Positions 49,744 through 58,937 of a stretch of 64,000 nucleotides of DNA are shown here, one piece after another (position 1 is the first letter of the stretch; every line of letters begins with the position of its first letter). The translations under genes and the position numbers were made by a program. Source of the stretch: CBDFGT01 sp965247225 (GTDB taxonomy: Bacteria > Pseudomonadota > Alphaproteobacteria > Rhizobiales > Rhizobiaceae); the NCBI GenBank assembly GCA_965247225.1, contig CBDFGT010000018.1, positions 1 through 64,000 on the forward strand, read 5' to 3'. The notes beneath the pieces were generated by a model. The model had not been told where the DNA came from. It did no database searches and saw only the letters and a program-made list of their open reading frames with translations.

Positions 49744-51570
49744 TTATTCGTCGCCCATCTTGAGCGCGGCGATAAAGGCTTCCTGCGGAATATCGACCTT
49801 GCCGAACTGCCGCATGCGCTTTTTGCCGGCCTTCTGCTTGTCGAGCAGCTTGCGCTTGCGCGAGGCATCGCCACCATAGCACTTGGCGGTCACATCCTTG
49901 CGCAGGGCCGAAATGGTCTCGCGCGCAATCACATTGCCACCGATGGCTGCCTGGATCGGAATCTTGAACATGTGCTTGGGGATCAGCTCTTTCAGCTTCT
50001 CGCACATGTCGCGGCCCCGCTTGTCGGCGGCCATGCGATGCACCATCATGGAAAGCGCATCCACAGGCTCGCCATTGACCAGGATCGACATTTTCACAAG
50101 ATTGCCTTCCTTGTGATCGGTCAGATGGTAGTCAAACGAGGCATAGCCCTTGGAAATGCTCTTCAGCCGGTCATAGAAATCGAACACGACTTCATTGAGC
50201 GGCAGGTCATAGGTCAGCATGGCACGCTTGCCCACATAGGTCAGCTCGGTCTGGATGCCACGGCGATCCTGGCACAGTTTCAAAATGCCGCCCAGATAAT
50301 CATCCGGAGTGAGAATGGTCGCCCTGATCCACGGTTCATGGATTTCAGCAATTTTCATCACATCCGGCATGTCGGCAGGATTGTGCAGCTCGCGCTCGGT
50401 GCCATCGGTCATGAACAGCTTGTAGACAACAGACGGTGCCGTTGCGATGAGATCGAGATCGAATTCACGCTCCAGACGTTCCTGGATGATTTCCAGATGC
50501 AGGAGACCAAGGAAGCCGCAGCGGAAACCGAAGCCCAGGGCGGCCGAGGATTCCATTTCAAACGAGAAGGACGCATCATTGAGACGCAGCTTGCCCATAG
50601 CGGCGCGCAGATCTTCAAAATCATCGGCATCAACCGGGAAAAGACCGCAGAACACCACAGGTTGCGCGGGTTTGAAGCCGGGCAGGGCTTTTGCTGTGGG
50701 TCGCTTGTCTTCGGTGATCGTGTCGCCAACGCGGGTATCGGCCACTTCCTTGATCGAGCCGGTGAAGAAACCGATCTCGCCGGGGCCGAGTTCATCCACG
50801 GTGAGCATTTTCGGGGTGATGACACCCACGCGCTCGACCTGATATTTGGCATCTGTTCCCATCATGCGGATGGTCTGGCCCTTTTTCAGGTTGCCATCGA
50901 GAATGCGTACCAGAACGATAACGCCCAGATAGGTATCATACCAGCTGTCCACCAGCAGCGCCTTCAGCGGTGCATCCGGCCCGCCTTCCGATTTGGGAGC
51001 AGGTAACTGATGGACAATGGCTTCCAGGACATCGGGAATGCCAAGGCCGGTCTTGGCCGAAATCATCACCGCCTGTGAGGCATCAATGCCGATGACTTCC
51101 TCGATCTGCGTGCGGATACGCTCCGGCTCGGCAGCAGGCAGATCGATCTTGTTGAGGACCGTGACAATCTCGTGATTGTTGTCGATGGCCTGATAGACAT
51201 TGGCCAAAGTCTGCGCTTCCACGCCCTGGGAGGCATCCACCACCAGAAGAGACCCTTCGCAGGCCGAAAGCGAGCGCGAGACTTCATAGGCAAAGTCGAC
51301 ATGGCCGGGTGTGTCGATCAGGTTGAGGACGTATTTCTCACCATTATTGGCATTGTAATGCAGACGCACGGTCTGCGCCTTGATGGTAATGCCACGCTCT
51401 TTTTCAATGTCCATATTGTCGAGCACCTGCTCGGACATTTCGCGCTCGGCAAGGCCGCCGCAGGTCTGGATCAACCGGTCAGCCAAAGTGGACTTGCCAT
51501 GGTCGATATGGGCGACAATGGAAAAATTGCGGATGTTGCTCAAAGGCGTATTGGAAGGATGTGTGCTCAT
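49744..51570 (-). CDS. lepA: Elongation factor 4 (LepA)
   Basis: A 608-residue translation GTPase: G1 AHIDHGKST, G2/G3 region ERGITIKAQ and DTPGHVDF, G4 NKIDLP, then domains II, III, V and the LepA-specific C-terminus ending near KAGKKRMRQFGKVDIPQEAFIAALK. It promotes back-translocation or ribosome rescue under stress. ATG 51570 gives the conserved start; longer readings are rejected. Length fits the family (about 600). Confidence 0.97.
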   Translation of the reverse strand: MSTHPSNTPLSNIRNFSIVAHIDHGKSTLADRLIQTCGGLAEREMSEQVLDNMDIEKERGITIKAQTVRLHYNANNGEKYVLNLIDTPGHVDFAYEVSRSLSACEGSLLVVDASQGVEAQTLANVYQAIDNNHEIVTVLNKIDLPAAEPERIRTQIEEVIGIDASQAVMISAKTGLGIPDVLEAIVHQLPAPKSEGGPDAPLKALLVDSWYDTYLGVIVLVRILDGNLKKGQTIRMMGTDAKYQVERVGVITPKMLTVDELGPGEIGFFTGSIKEVADTRVGDTITEDKRPTAKALPGFKPAQPVVFCGLFPVDADDFEDLRAAMGKLRLNDASFSFEMESSAALGFGFRCGFLGLLHLEIIQERLEREFDLDLIATAPSVVYKLFMTDGTERELHNPADMPDVMKIAEIHEPWIRATILTPDDYLGGILKLCQDRRGIQTELTYVGKRAMLTYDLPLNEVVFDFYDRLKSISKGYASFDYHLTDHKEGNLVKMSILVNGEPVDALSMMVHRMAADKRGRDMCEKLKELIPKHMFKIPIQAAIGGNVIARETISALRKDVTAKCYGGDASRKRKLLDKQKAGKKRMRQFGKVDIPQEAFIAALKMGDE

Positions 51571-51709
51571 GCCGCGCATATAGCAGCGCACCGGCGCAAC
51601 GCAAAGCCGGTATTTGACAAAATGAATGGAAAATGGAACCATTTGGGTGGGAAAGTGCCGTGACGCCATGGCATGGTGACATGTTAACGGAACTTCCGGG
51701 CAGAGGACG

Positions 51710-52225
51710 ATGATCGAAATACGATCGCTGGATGCAGCAGAAACCCTGGCCCATATGGACGGTCTTTGCGCCATCATGGTGGATTGCGTGACCGGCGGTG
51801 CCTCGATAGGCTATATGGAGCCGTTTGTAACCGGTGACGCCGTAACCTTCTGGAGCGCCGTGGCCGAAACAATTGGACGGGGCGACGTGCAGCATCTGGC
51901 AGCCTTTGACGATGACCGGCTGGTCGGCACGGTGCAGGTGGTCACCGGCATGCCGCCCAACCAGCCGCACCGGGGTGATCTGAAAAAGCTGATGGTGGCA
52001 AGCCACGCCCGCAAAAAAGGCGTGGCAAGGCAATTGATGGCGCAGGCCGAGGCCACAGCCCGCAAGGCCGGAAAGACCCTGCTGGTGCTCGACACGGCAA
52101 CCGGGTCGGATGCCGAATCAATGTATCCGAAAATCGGCTGGGAAAAGGCCGGGATCATCCCCGGCTATGCGCTTTTTCCCGATGGCCGCCTGTGCGATAC
52201 GACGGTTTTTTACAAGCGGCTTTAA
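51710..52225 (+). CDS. GNAT-family N-acetyltransferase
   Basis: A 171-residue acetyltransferase. The acetyl-CoA-binding motif A is LMVASHARKKGVARQLMAQAE (R-x2-G-x-A form), followed by LLVLDTATGSDAESMYPKIGWEKAG, the usual motif B with the Tyr region. Divergent from lepA with a 139-base spacer. Substrate unknown. Confidence 0.85.
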   Translation: MIEIRSLDAAETLAHMDGLCAIMVDCVTGGASIGYMEPFVTGDAVTFWSAVAETIGRGDVQHLAAFDDDRLVGTVQVVTGMPPNQPHRGDLKKLMVASHARKKGVARQLMAQAEATARKAGKTLLVLDTATGSDAESMYPKIGWEKAGIIPGYALFPDGRLCDTTVFYKRL

Positions 52226-52358
52226 GATGCGGCACCAAAAGTGAGGATTCCTTTGTATTCCTCACAGGACGGCAAGGAATGTCCCGGATTTCCGTTTGTT
52301 TTCATCAGCACCCGTGGTACCACTCCGTCTGTAAACAGGGGCAAAAGGAGGGAGTTCC

Positions 52359-52745
52359 ATGGTCCAAAATCGTGCATTTTTCCGCACATTCGCTGTCGGT
52401 CTCATGTCAGCATTTGTGTTTTTTACCGGGGTAACGGTTGCCGGCGCAGAAGACGTGACCTTTGTCATGCGCAATGACCATCCAAACGCGGTGGAAGTCG
52501 AGCTTTACAGCCAGGACCGCGACCATGTCTGGCCGGGCAACAATCAGGTCTACATGCTGGATGACGGCGAAACCAAAAATATCTCCCTGGCCTGTGAAGA
52601 AGGTGAAAGCATCTGCTATGGTGCCTGGATTTCCGGCGACAAGAGCACCTATTGGGGTGTCGGTCCCGATCAGGGCCAGAAATGCAGCGATTGCTGCTAC
52701 ACCTGCCAGGGCGGCTCGACGGAGCAGATCAACCTGCAGGAATAG
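52359..52745 (+). CDS. Secreted Cys-rich protein of unknown function
   Basis: A 128-residue exported protein with a clear signal peptide (VGLMSAFVFFTGVTVAGA, cleavage near residue 30). The mature part of about 98 residues has a Cys-rich C-terminus (CYGAWISG, CSDCCYTCQGG), about six cysteines likely forming disulfides. The ATG lies 8 bases after GGGAG in a plausible leader. No family recognised. A strong terminator follows 24 bases after the stop. Confidence 0.72.
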   Translation: MVQNRAFFRTFAVGLMSAFVFFTGVTVAGAEDVTFVMRNDHPNAVEVELYSQDRDHVWPGNNQVYMLDDGETKNISLACEEGESICYGAWISGDKSTYWGVGPDQGQKCSDCCYTCQGGSTEQINLQE

Positions 52746-52769
52746 CGGTTTGCCAGTTTGAACATCCAG

Positions 52770-52797
52770 CCCGGACTGCCGAAGTCCGGGTTTTTTT
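52770..52797 (+). terminator. Rho-independent terminator
   Basis: CCCGGACT and AGTCCGGG form an 8-base-pair stem with a 5-base loop, directly followed by seven T residues. It ends the transcript of the secreted Cys-rich protein before the EamA gene. Confidence 0.92.
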
Positions 52798-52817
52798 GTA
52801 AGGAAATGCAGCGCAAG

Positions 52818-53663
52818 ATGGATGCAAACGCGATCAAATATCAGGTGCCTGCTGGCGTGGCCATGTGCATCATTGCCATGGCCTGCATCCAGTTCGGCGC
52901 GGCTCTTTCAGCCCCCTCCATCATTGCCTATGGTGCCGCCGGTACCACCTGGCTGCGCCTGATCGTGGCCGGAACCGTTCTGATGCTGGTGGTGCGCCCT
53001 CCGGTTTTGCGCTTCAGCCGCCTGCAATGGCGCACAGCCCTGCTGCTCGGCCTCACCACGGCCCTCATGACCCTGTGCTTTTTTGAGGCCGTGCGGCGCA
53101 TTCCGCTGGGCCTGCTGGTGGCGGTGGATTTTCTGGGACCGCTTCTGGTGGCAACATTTGCCTATGGGCTGAGCTGGCGCATCCTCTTTCCGGTTATTGC
53201 CGGTCTGGGTGTGCTCTGCCTTGCCTATGATGGTACGCAATGGGTGGGAAATACCGAAGGCCTGCTGTTTGCCGCCGCCTCGGCCTGCGGCTGGGCCGCC
53301 TATATTCTCCTGACCAAGAAAATCGGCTCCGTGTTTGAAGGCATGCAGGGCCTTGCCATGTCGCTTGCCGTCGCAGGTCTGGTCTCCACCCCCTTTGGCC
53401 TGGCTGATGGCGCGTCCGCCGTCAATCTGAAAGGCATGCTGCCGATTGTCGGCCTCGCCTTTCTCGTCCCGCTTTTGCCCTATGCGCTGGAGATGAGCGC
53501 CCTGCGGCGGCTGAAAACCGCGACATTCGGTATTCTCATGAGCCTGGAGCCGGGCCTTGGTGCATTGGCAGGCTATCTGGTTCTGGGGCAGGCGATGACC
53601 GTGATGCAGATGGGCGGCGTGCTGCTGGTCGTGCTTGCCAGCGTTGGTGCCACGCTGTCCTGA
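52818..53663 (+). CDS. EamA/RhtA-family metabolite exporter
   Basis: A 281-residue inner-membrane protein with about ten hydrophobic spans in two EamA repeats (RIPLGLLVAVDFLGPLLVA ends the first, LKTATFGILMSLEPGLGALAG the second). RhtA-type members export threonine, homoserine or related amino acids. Start is uncertain among ATG 52806, 52818 and others; an AAGGA lies at 52800-52804. Its upstream leader contains the terminator of the preceding gene. Confidence 0.82.
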   Translation: MDANAIKYQVPAGVAMCIIAMACIQFGAALSAPSIIAYGAAGTTWLRLIVAGTVLMLVVRPPVLRFSRLQWRTALLLGLTTALMTLCFFEAVRRIPLGLLVAVDFLGPLLVATFAYGLSWRILFPVIAGLGVLCLAYDGTQWVGNTEGLLFAAASACGWAAYILLTKKIGSVFEGMQGLAMSLAVAGLVSTPFGLADGASAVNLKGMLPIVGLAFLVPLLPYALEMSALRRLKTATFGILMSLEPGLGALAGYLVLGQAMTVMQMGGVLLVVLASVGATLS

Positions 53664-53667
53664 CCCG

Positions 53668-54501
53668 TCACGATCCGGCAGATGACCCTTCGGACGCCTG
53701 TCCGGTCTGCGCCCACTGCAATTGCTTGTAATCGAAACCATATTCCAGTGTCGGCTTGATCACTTCAAAAAACGGCGAGAGATCGAAATCGCGCGGTGTG
53801 AACAGCGAATGGTGGCGGATATGCAGGATTTCGGAGCGTGAATAGGCCGACTGTGCGGCGGGTCTTCCCGGCGCACGGGTGATCTCCGGCAGAATGGGAT
53901 AGCGGATCTGTTCAAAAGCCTCGGCAATCAGCGTCGAGCAGATGGCCCGTGTAGGATCACCCGATCCAAAGGCGATCATCTTGCGCCGCCAGCGCACCGG
54001 AACAATGGGCGTGGGGAAGAAATAGCGCAGCATGTCGAAGATGTTCTTCATATCATATTTCAGCCCGAGCCGCGAGATCATGAAACTGACAAGCGTGTCG
54101 CGATCCTCGGGTGTCAGGCCCACCGGACGGCAGATGCGTGTATTGTAACTGCTGTATTTGGAAAGCGGAACGGCCACGCAGCCCTCACCGAGATTGACCT
54201 CGATCAGTTGCGGACGATCACGCGCAGGCTTTGCCGCATCATCCAGCGACAGGGGCAGGGCGTCACCGGCGAAGAAGGCGGCATGCGACCATGTCGACTG
54301 GGTCAGATATTTGATGGCCGCCGATATTTTCTGGTTGCTCTCGATCAGCACTATATCGCCAGGCTGAAGCGTGCGGGCCAGCGTCTGCGGGTCGGAGGGC
54401 GTATAGGGCTCATAGCCGGACGATGGCGTGGTCAGCCGCCGGGCCAGAAAATGTCCCAGCCTGTCGAGAAATGTCTGCGACTGTTGAACTGCAAAAGTCA
54501 T
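53668..54501 (-). CDS. Permuted papain-like NlpC/P60-type hydrolase (YiiX/YebB family)
   Basis: A 277-residue protein with the circularly permuted papain fold order: GDIVLIESNQKISAAIKYLTQSTWSHAAFF with the catalytic His in WSHAA, then LIEVNLGEG, and the nucleophilic Cys in RAICSTLIAEAFEQ at about residue 190. No signal peptide, so probably cytoplasmic. Members act on peptide, amide or lipid bonds. It converges on the EamA gene with four bases between the stops. Confidence 0.78.
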   Translation of the reverse strand: MTFAVQQSQTFLDRLGHFLARRLTTPSSGYEPYTPSDPQTLARTLQPGDIVLIESNQKISAAIKYLTQSTWSHAAFFAGDALPLSLDDAAKPARDRPQLIEVNLGEGCVAVPLSKYSSYNTRICRPVGLTPEDRDTLVSFMISRLGLKYDMKNIFDMLRYFFPTPIVPVRWRRKMIAFGSGDPTRAICSTLIAEAFEQIRYPILPEITRAPGRPAAQSAYSRSEILHIRHHSLFTPRDFDLSPFFEVIKPTLEYGFDYKQLQWAQTGQASEGSSAGS

Positions 54502-54576
54502 CTGCTGCCTGCTCCCAATTCCTTGTCAACAATCTGGCATTGGTGCTGGCCTGTTTCAATGGCTGAAATGTCAGCC

Positions 54577-55047
54577 TCACCCTTTCAGATGCAAGGGCCG
54601 GTCTTCCTCTATCGCTTCCATCACGAAACAGGAGGTGACCGTATCCAGCTCCAGTTTTTCGATCAGCCTTTGATAGACACGATCAAAACTCGCCATATCC
54701 GCGGTGATGATTTTCAGGAGATAGTCATAATCCCCGCCAATGCGGTAGAAATCGGAAATTTCCGGGATGGAGGCCACATGGCTGCGAAAGCGTTTCAGCC
54801 AGTCTGCCGAATGGCTGCGGGTGCGGATCATGGTAAAAACCACCAGATTGAGACCAAGCCCCGCCCGGTTGAGCTTCAGGCGCTGCCCTTCGATAAGGCC
54901 GGAATCTTGCAGCAGTTTCAGCCGCCGCCAGCAGGCATTTTGTGACAGGCCAACCTTTTCGGCCAGATCGCGCTGCGACTGCAACGGGTCATCCTGAAGC
55001 GCCTTCAGAATAGAAAGGTTGATTTGATCGAGTTTGACACTGTTCAT
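54577..55047 (-). CDS. Lrp/AsnC-family transcriptional regulator
   Basis: A 156-residue regulator: N-terminal helix-turn-helix (QSQRDLAEKVGLSQNACWRRLKLLQDSGLI) and the C-terminal RAM ligand-binding domain (DYDYLLKIITADMASFDRVYQ). ATG 55047 is chosen; GTG 55062 is the alternative. It diverges from a cysteine-desulfurase-like gene 105 bases away and probably controls it in response to an amino acid. AsnC proteins in this arrangement usually regulate the adjacent gene. Confidence 0.88.
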   Translation of the reverse strand: MNSVKLDQINLSILKALQDDPLQSQRDLAEKVGLSQNACWRRLKLLQDSGLIEGQRLKLNRAGLGLNLVVFTMIRTRSHSADWLKRFRSHVASIPEISDFYRIGGDYDYLLKIITADMASFDRVYQRLIEKLELDTVTSCFVMEAIEEDRPLHLKG

Positions 55048-55152
55048 TCTATCAAAATGCACTTTTCTGACAGATTTTACAAGGAAACAGGTGCGGAATT
55101 CCCGTTCATTGTGTGTCAGTTTCTGTCAAGATCAAAGACAGGGGAACACGGC

Positions 55153-56601
55153 ATGTCCAGATGGATGCAATTTCGCGATTCGATACGGCAAGGCGGGATT
55201 GCGGCGCTGCAGGCAGGACTGATCGGCAGGGATATGGCAATCGAAACTCCCTTCGGGCCAAAACCGCTGCTTTATGCCGATTATGTGGCCTCCGGTCGCG
55301 CCCTGCGCCAGGTCGAAGACTTCGTCATGACAGAAGTACTGCCCTTCTATGCCAACAGCCATACGGAAGCCTCCCATTGCGGCGAGACCATGACCCGCAT
55401 GCGCACAGAAGCAAGGGCGGTGATTGCCGAACTGACCCGTGCAGGGCCGGATTGCCATGTGATCTTCACAGGATCAGGGGCGACAAGCGGCCTGAACCGC
55501 ATTGTCGGCCTTCTGGATGTGGCGGCGCGGGTGCGGGCCGGGGAGCGGGTGGAGGTGCTGATCGGCCCCTATGAGCACCATTCCAATATCCTGCCATGGC
55601 GCGAAAGTGGCGCAACCGTTACCGAGGTGCCGGAGGCTCCTGATGGCGGTGTCGATTGCGATGCGCTGCAAGAGCTGCTGCTGGAACGCCGGGGCGCAGA
55701 CCTGATGATCGGCAGTTTCTCGGCGGCCTCCAATGTCACCGGCATTCTCACCGACCCGGACCCGGTGACAAGGCTCCTGAAGGCGCAGGGTGCTTTTGCC
55801 ATCTGGGACTATGCCGGCGGCGGCCCCTATCTTCCCATGGACATGCAGCCTTCCGGCAATTGTGCCAGGGACGCCATTGTGTTTTCGGCGCACAAGTTTC
55901 CCGGTGGTCCGGGCGCATCCGGCGTGATGATTGTGCGTGATACGATTTTGAGCCGCCAGACCCCTACCTTGCCGGGCGGTGGCACCGTTTCCTTTGTCTC
56001 TCCATGGCGGCACAGCTATGCCAGGCGCGTGGAAGCGCGCGAGGAGGCAGGCACGCCCAATGTTGTCGGTGATATTCGCGCCGCATTGGTGATGCTGGTC
56101 AAGGACGCCGTTGGATCAGCCTGGATCTTGCAGCGTGACGGGGCGCTGCGGCAGCAGGCGCTGGCCGCCTGGAAGGATGTGCCCGAAATCGAGCTGCTGG
56201 GTCAGAAGGCGGATACAAAAGCCCTTCCGGTCTTTGCCTTCCGCATCCGGGGCAAGGCGAAAGACCGGGTGCACCATCAGCTGTTCACGCGCATGCTGAG
56301 CGATCATCTGGGTATTCAGGCCCGCGGCGGCTGTGCCTGCGCCGGACCCTATGCCCACAGGTTGCTCGGACTGGATGAGGCGGCCTCCAATGCCCTGTTC
56401 GACCGGCTGGACGCGGGCCATGAAACGGAAAAGCCCGGCTGGGTGCGTCTCAATCTCAGTTACCTGCACAGCGATGACGAGGTTCTGCGGATTCTGGACG
56501 GGGTGAAAGCGCTGGCGCAACAGGCAGAAACATTGGCGAATGCCTATGATGGGGATGCCGGAACGGCGCGGTTCAGGGTCCGTCCGTCTTTGGCTTTCTG
56601 A
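55153..56601 (+). CDS. Class V aminotransferase / cysteine desulfurase-like enzyme
   Basis: A 482-residue PLP enzyme. The PLP Lys is K248 in VFSAHKFPGGPG, with ATSGLN and HHSNILPWRE as the cofactor and substrate segments. The mobile-loop Cys is C394 in QARGGCACAGPY, the placement used by SufS/CsdA-type desulfurases. Longer than SufS (about 410) with N-terminal and C-terminal extensions. ATG 55153 follows GGGGAAC. Regulated probably by the divergent Lrp-type gene. A housekeeping Fe-S role is unlikely because no suf genes accompany it; a sulfur or selenium amino-acid lyase is possible. Confidence 0.8.
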   Translation: MSRWMQFRDSIRQGGIAALQAGLIGRDMAIETPFGPKPLLYADYVASGRALRQVEDFVMTEVLPFYANSHTEASHCGETMTRMRTEARAVIAELTRAGPDCHVIFTGSGATSGLNRIVGLLDVAARVRAGERVEVLIGPYEHHSNILPWRESGATVTEVPEAPDGGVDCDALQELLLERRGADLMIGSFSAASNVTGILTDPDPVTRLLKAQGAFAIWDYAGGGPYLPMDMQPSGNCARDAIVFSAHKFPGGPGASGVMIVRDTILSRQTPTLPGGGTVSFVSPWRHSYARRVEAREEAGTPNVVGDIRAALVMLVKDAVGSAWILQRDGALRQQALAAWKDVPEIELLGQKADTKALPVFAFRIRGKAKDRVHHQLFTRMLSDHLGIQARGGCACAGPYAHRLLGLDEAASNALFDRLDAGHETEKPGWVRLNLSYLHSDDEVLRILDGVKALAQQAETLANAYDGDAGTARFRVRPSLAF

Positions 56602-56710
56602 TCTGATACTGCCCAGGTGGTGCTTGCGCTGAACAGCGCACCCTTGCAGGCCGGTCGAGATGAAAAATTGACAGGCCATGGCGTTGACGCGGCGAAGCAA
56701 GTCCTGTAGA

Positions 56711-56725
56711 TTAGAATTATTCTAA
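56711..56725 (+). promoter_or_regulatory. Irr iron control element (ICE)
   Basis: TTAGAATTATTCTAA is a perfect palindrome matching the ICE consensus (TTAGAA-N3-TTCTAA) bound by Irr in Hyphomicrobiales. It ends 12 bases before the mbfA start codon, so it lies over or beside the transcription start and should repress mbfA at low iron. Confidence 0.85.
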
Positions 56726-56737
56726 AAAGGTTTCCCC

Positions 56738-57721
56738 ATGCTTTCCCGTTTCTTCCATTCTTCCAGGCGTGCGTTCAACACGCTCTCGTCCCAGGAGATA
56801 CTGGCCGTAGCCATTGCGTCCGAAGAGGATGATGCGCGCATCTATCTGGCCTATGCGGACGGGCTGCGGGCGCAGTTTCCGCAATCTGCCAAGGTTTTCG
56901 AGGATATGGCGGAGGTGGAAAACACCCACCGCCAGCTTCTGATTGATATGCACAAGGTCAAGTTCGGCGACCGGATACCGCTGGTGCGCCGCGAACATAT
57001 TCAGGGTTTTCCGGAACGCAACCCGGACTGGCTGATGGGAACGCAGTCGATTGATGCGATCCGCGCCCAGGCCGAACTTATGGAAGAGCAGGCCTACCGG
57101 TTTTATATGGAAGCCGTCAAGCGGACGGAGGATGCCGATACGCGCAAACTCCTGGGCGATCTGGCGCTGGCCGAACAGGGCCATTCCGATATTGCCCGCA
57201 TGCTGGAACACAAGCACACACCGGACGATGTGAAGGCAGAGGAAAAAGTCAGTGAGCACCGGCAGTTTGTGCTGACCTATGTCCAGCCGGGGCTCGCCGG
57301 GCTGATGGATGGATCGGTTTCGACACTGGCACCGATTTTTGCCGCAGCCTTTGCCACGCAGGACACCTGGCAGACATTTCTTGTCGGGCTTTCAGCCTCT
57401 GTCGGGGCCGGAATTTCCATGGGCTTTACCGAGGCTGCCCATGATGACGGCAAATTGTCCGGGCGCGGATCTCCGGTCAAGCGTGGTCTGGCCTCCGGTA
57501 TCATGACGGCGCTGGGGGGCCTTGGTCATGCGCTTCCCTATCTCATACCGCATTTCTGGACGGCAACAATTGTGGCCGGTATGGTGGTGTTCGTGGAGTT
57601 GTGGGCCATTGCCTTCATTCAGAACAAATATATGGAAACCCCTTTTCTCAGGGCAGCCTTCCAGGTGGTTTTGGGTGGAAGTCTGGTTCTGGCGGCCGGT
57701 ATTCTGATTGGAAACAGTTAG
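56738..57721 (+). CDS. mbfA: Membrane-bound ferritin A, iron exporter
   Basis: A 327-residue protein: N-terminal ferritin/rubrerythrin-like domain (about 1-145) with paired Glu-x2-His metal sites (EVENTHRQLL and ALAEQGHSDIAR), and a C-terminal VIT1/CCC1-type transport domain with about five membrane spans. In rhizobia MbfA exports iron and protects against peroxide and iron stress. Regulation by Irr is supported by the ICE palindrome just upstream. Confidence 0.92.
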   Translation: MLSRFFHSSRRAFNTLSSQEILAVAIASEEDDARIYLAYADGLRAQFPQSAKVFEDMAEVENTHRQLLIDMHKVKFGDRIPLVRREHIQGFPERNPDWLMGTQSIDAIRAQAELMEEQAYRFYMEAVKRTEDADTRKLLGDLALAEQGHSDIARMLEHKHTPDDVKAEEKVSEHRQFVLTYVQPGLAGLMDGSVSTLAPIFAAAFATQDTWQTFLVGLSASVGAGISMGFTEAAHDDGKLSGRGSPVKRGLASGIMTALGGLGHALPYLIPHFWTATIVAGMVVFVELWAIAFIQNKYMETPFLRAAFQVVLGGSLVLAAGILIGNS

Positions 57722-57851
57722 ATTCAGCACCTGTCACATGTGATCCACTTTTTCGTGCGATTGCCCGGCAGATGGCACGTTCGTTCTTGCCATGGCGGCC
57801 CGAAATGAATTATCTCCATGTTTTTGACCCCTTGATAAACGGAAGCGTCAG

Positions 57852-58937
57852 TTGAAAGACAAAGTTCAGCGGTCTTCCTCCCGGAAGCTCCCCAAACTCC
57901 AGGACAGCGGTCGCCAGCAAGGGCCTGAAACCCGGTCCGCAGCCAAAAGGCCGGGAGCGGACCGTTCAGCATCGCGGACGGATGAGCCCATGGCTGCCCG
58001 ACCCTTGCAATCACGAGCCGGCGACAAGCCGGATGAGCGCATTCCTGTGATTCTGGAAACAGCCGCCTCCGGTCAATACTGGCTGGTGGACAGTGGTAAC
58101 GGGGTCAAGCTGGAGCAATACGGGTCATGCCGGATTGTGCGCCCGGAAGCCCAGGCCCTGTGGCAGCCGGCCCTGCCATCCTCCCTGTGGGACGAGGCGG
58201 ATGCCATCTTCACCGGGGATACAGACGAGGATGGCATGGGGCGCTGGCGCTTTCCAAAAGCGGTGCGCGGCGAAACCTGGCCGATGCAATTGCTGGGTAC
58301 AGCGTTTTTTGGCCGGTTCACATCCTTTCGCCATGTCGGCGTTTTTCCCGAGCAGATTGCCCACTGGATGTGGATGAAGCAGGCTGTTGAAACTGCGGGA
58401 AGACCGTTGAAAGTGCTCAACCTGTTTGGTTACACAGGTGTTGCATCGCTGATAGCGGCAGCGGCCGGTGCGGAAGTCACCCATGTGGATGCGTCCAGGA
58501 AAGCCATTGGCTGGGGGCGTGAAAACCAGATGCTGGCGCGGCTGGACACGGCTCCGATCCGCTGGATCTGTGATGATGCGATGAAGTTCATCCTGCGGGA
58601 GGAACGGCGCGGTAACACTTATGATATCATCCTTGCCGACCCGCCAAAATTCGGACGTGGCCCGAATGGTGAAGTCTGGCATCTGTTTGATCATCTGCCG
58701 CTGATGCTGGATATTGGCCGCAACCTTCTGTCACCCCAAGCTTTCGGCCTGGTCTTGACCGCCTATTCCATTCGGGCAAGTTTCTATTCGATCCATGAAT
58801 TGATGCGCGACACGATGAAAGGTGCCGGCGGCGTTGTGGAATCCGGCGAACTGATCATTCGTGAAAGCGGCAATGACGGCAAGACTGCCGGTCGTGCCCT
58901 CTCCACCTCGCTTTTTTCAAGATGGGTGCCAAAATGA
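57852..58937 (+). CDS. SAM-dependent RNA methyltransferase (RlmI/RsmC-like)
   Basis: A methyltransferase of up to 361 residues. The catalytic core has SAM motif LNLFGYTGVASLIAAA, acidic loop HVDASRKAIGWGREN and motif IV ILADPPKFGRGP (D-P-P-K, as in rRNA m5C-type methyltransferases of this class). TTG 57852 with GGAAG upstream gives a basic, disordered N-terminus of about 46 residues; ATG 57990 would give the usual compact protein of 315 residues. The stop overlaps the next gene (ATGA). Confidence 0.78.
   Translation: MKDKVQRSSSRKLPKLQDSGRQQGPETRSAAKRPGADRSASRTDEPMAARPLQSRAGDKPDERIPVILETAASGQYWLVDSGNGVKLEQYGSCRIVRPEAQALWQPALPSSLWDEADAIFTGDTDEDGMGRWRFPKAVRGETWPMQLLGTAFFGRFTSFRHVGVFPEQIAHWMWMKQAVETAGRPLKVLNLFGYTGVASLIAAAAGAEVTHVDASRKAIGWGRENQMLARLDTAPIRWICDDAMKFILREERRGNTYDIILADPPKFGRGPNGEVWHLFDHLPLMLDIGRNLLSPQAFGLVLTAYSIRASFYSIHELMRDTMKGAGGVVESGELIIRESGNDGKTAGRALSTSLFSRWVPK

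Noticed and set aside
49741..51006. Plus-strand open frame of 421 codons opposite lepA
   Set aside because: lepA is unmistakable on the minus strand. The plus frame is a typical codon shadow, rich in His, Arg and Gly.
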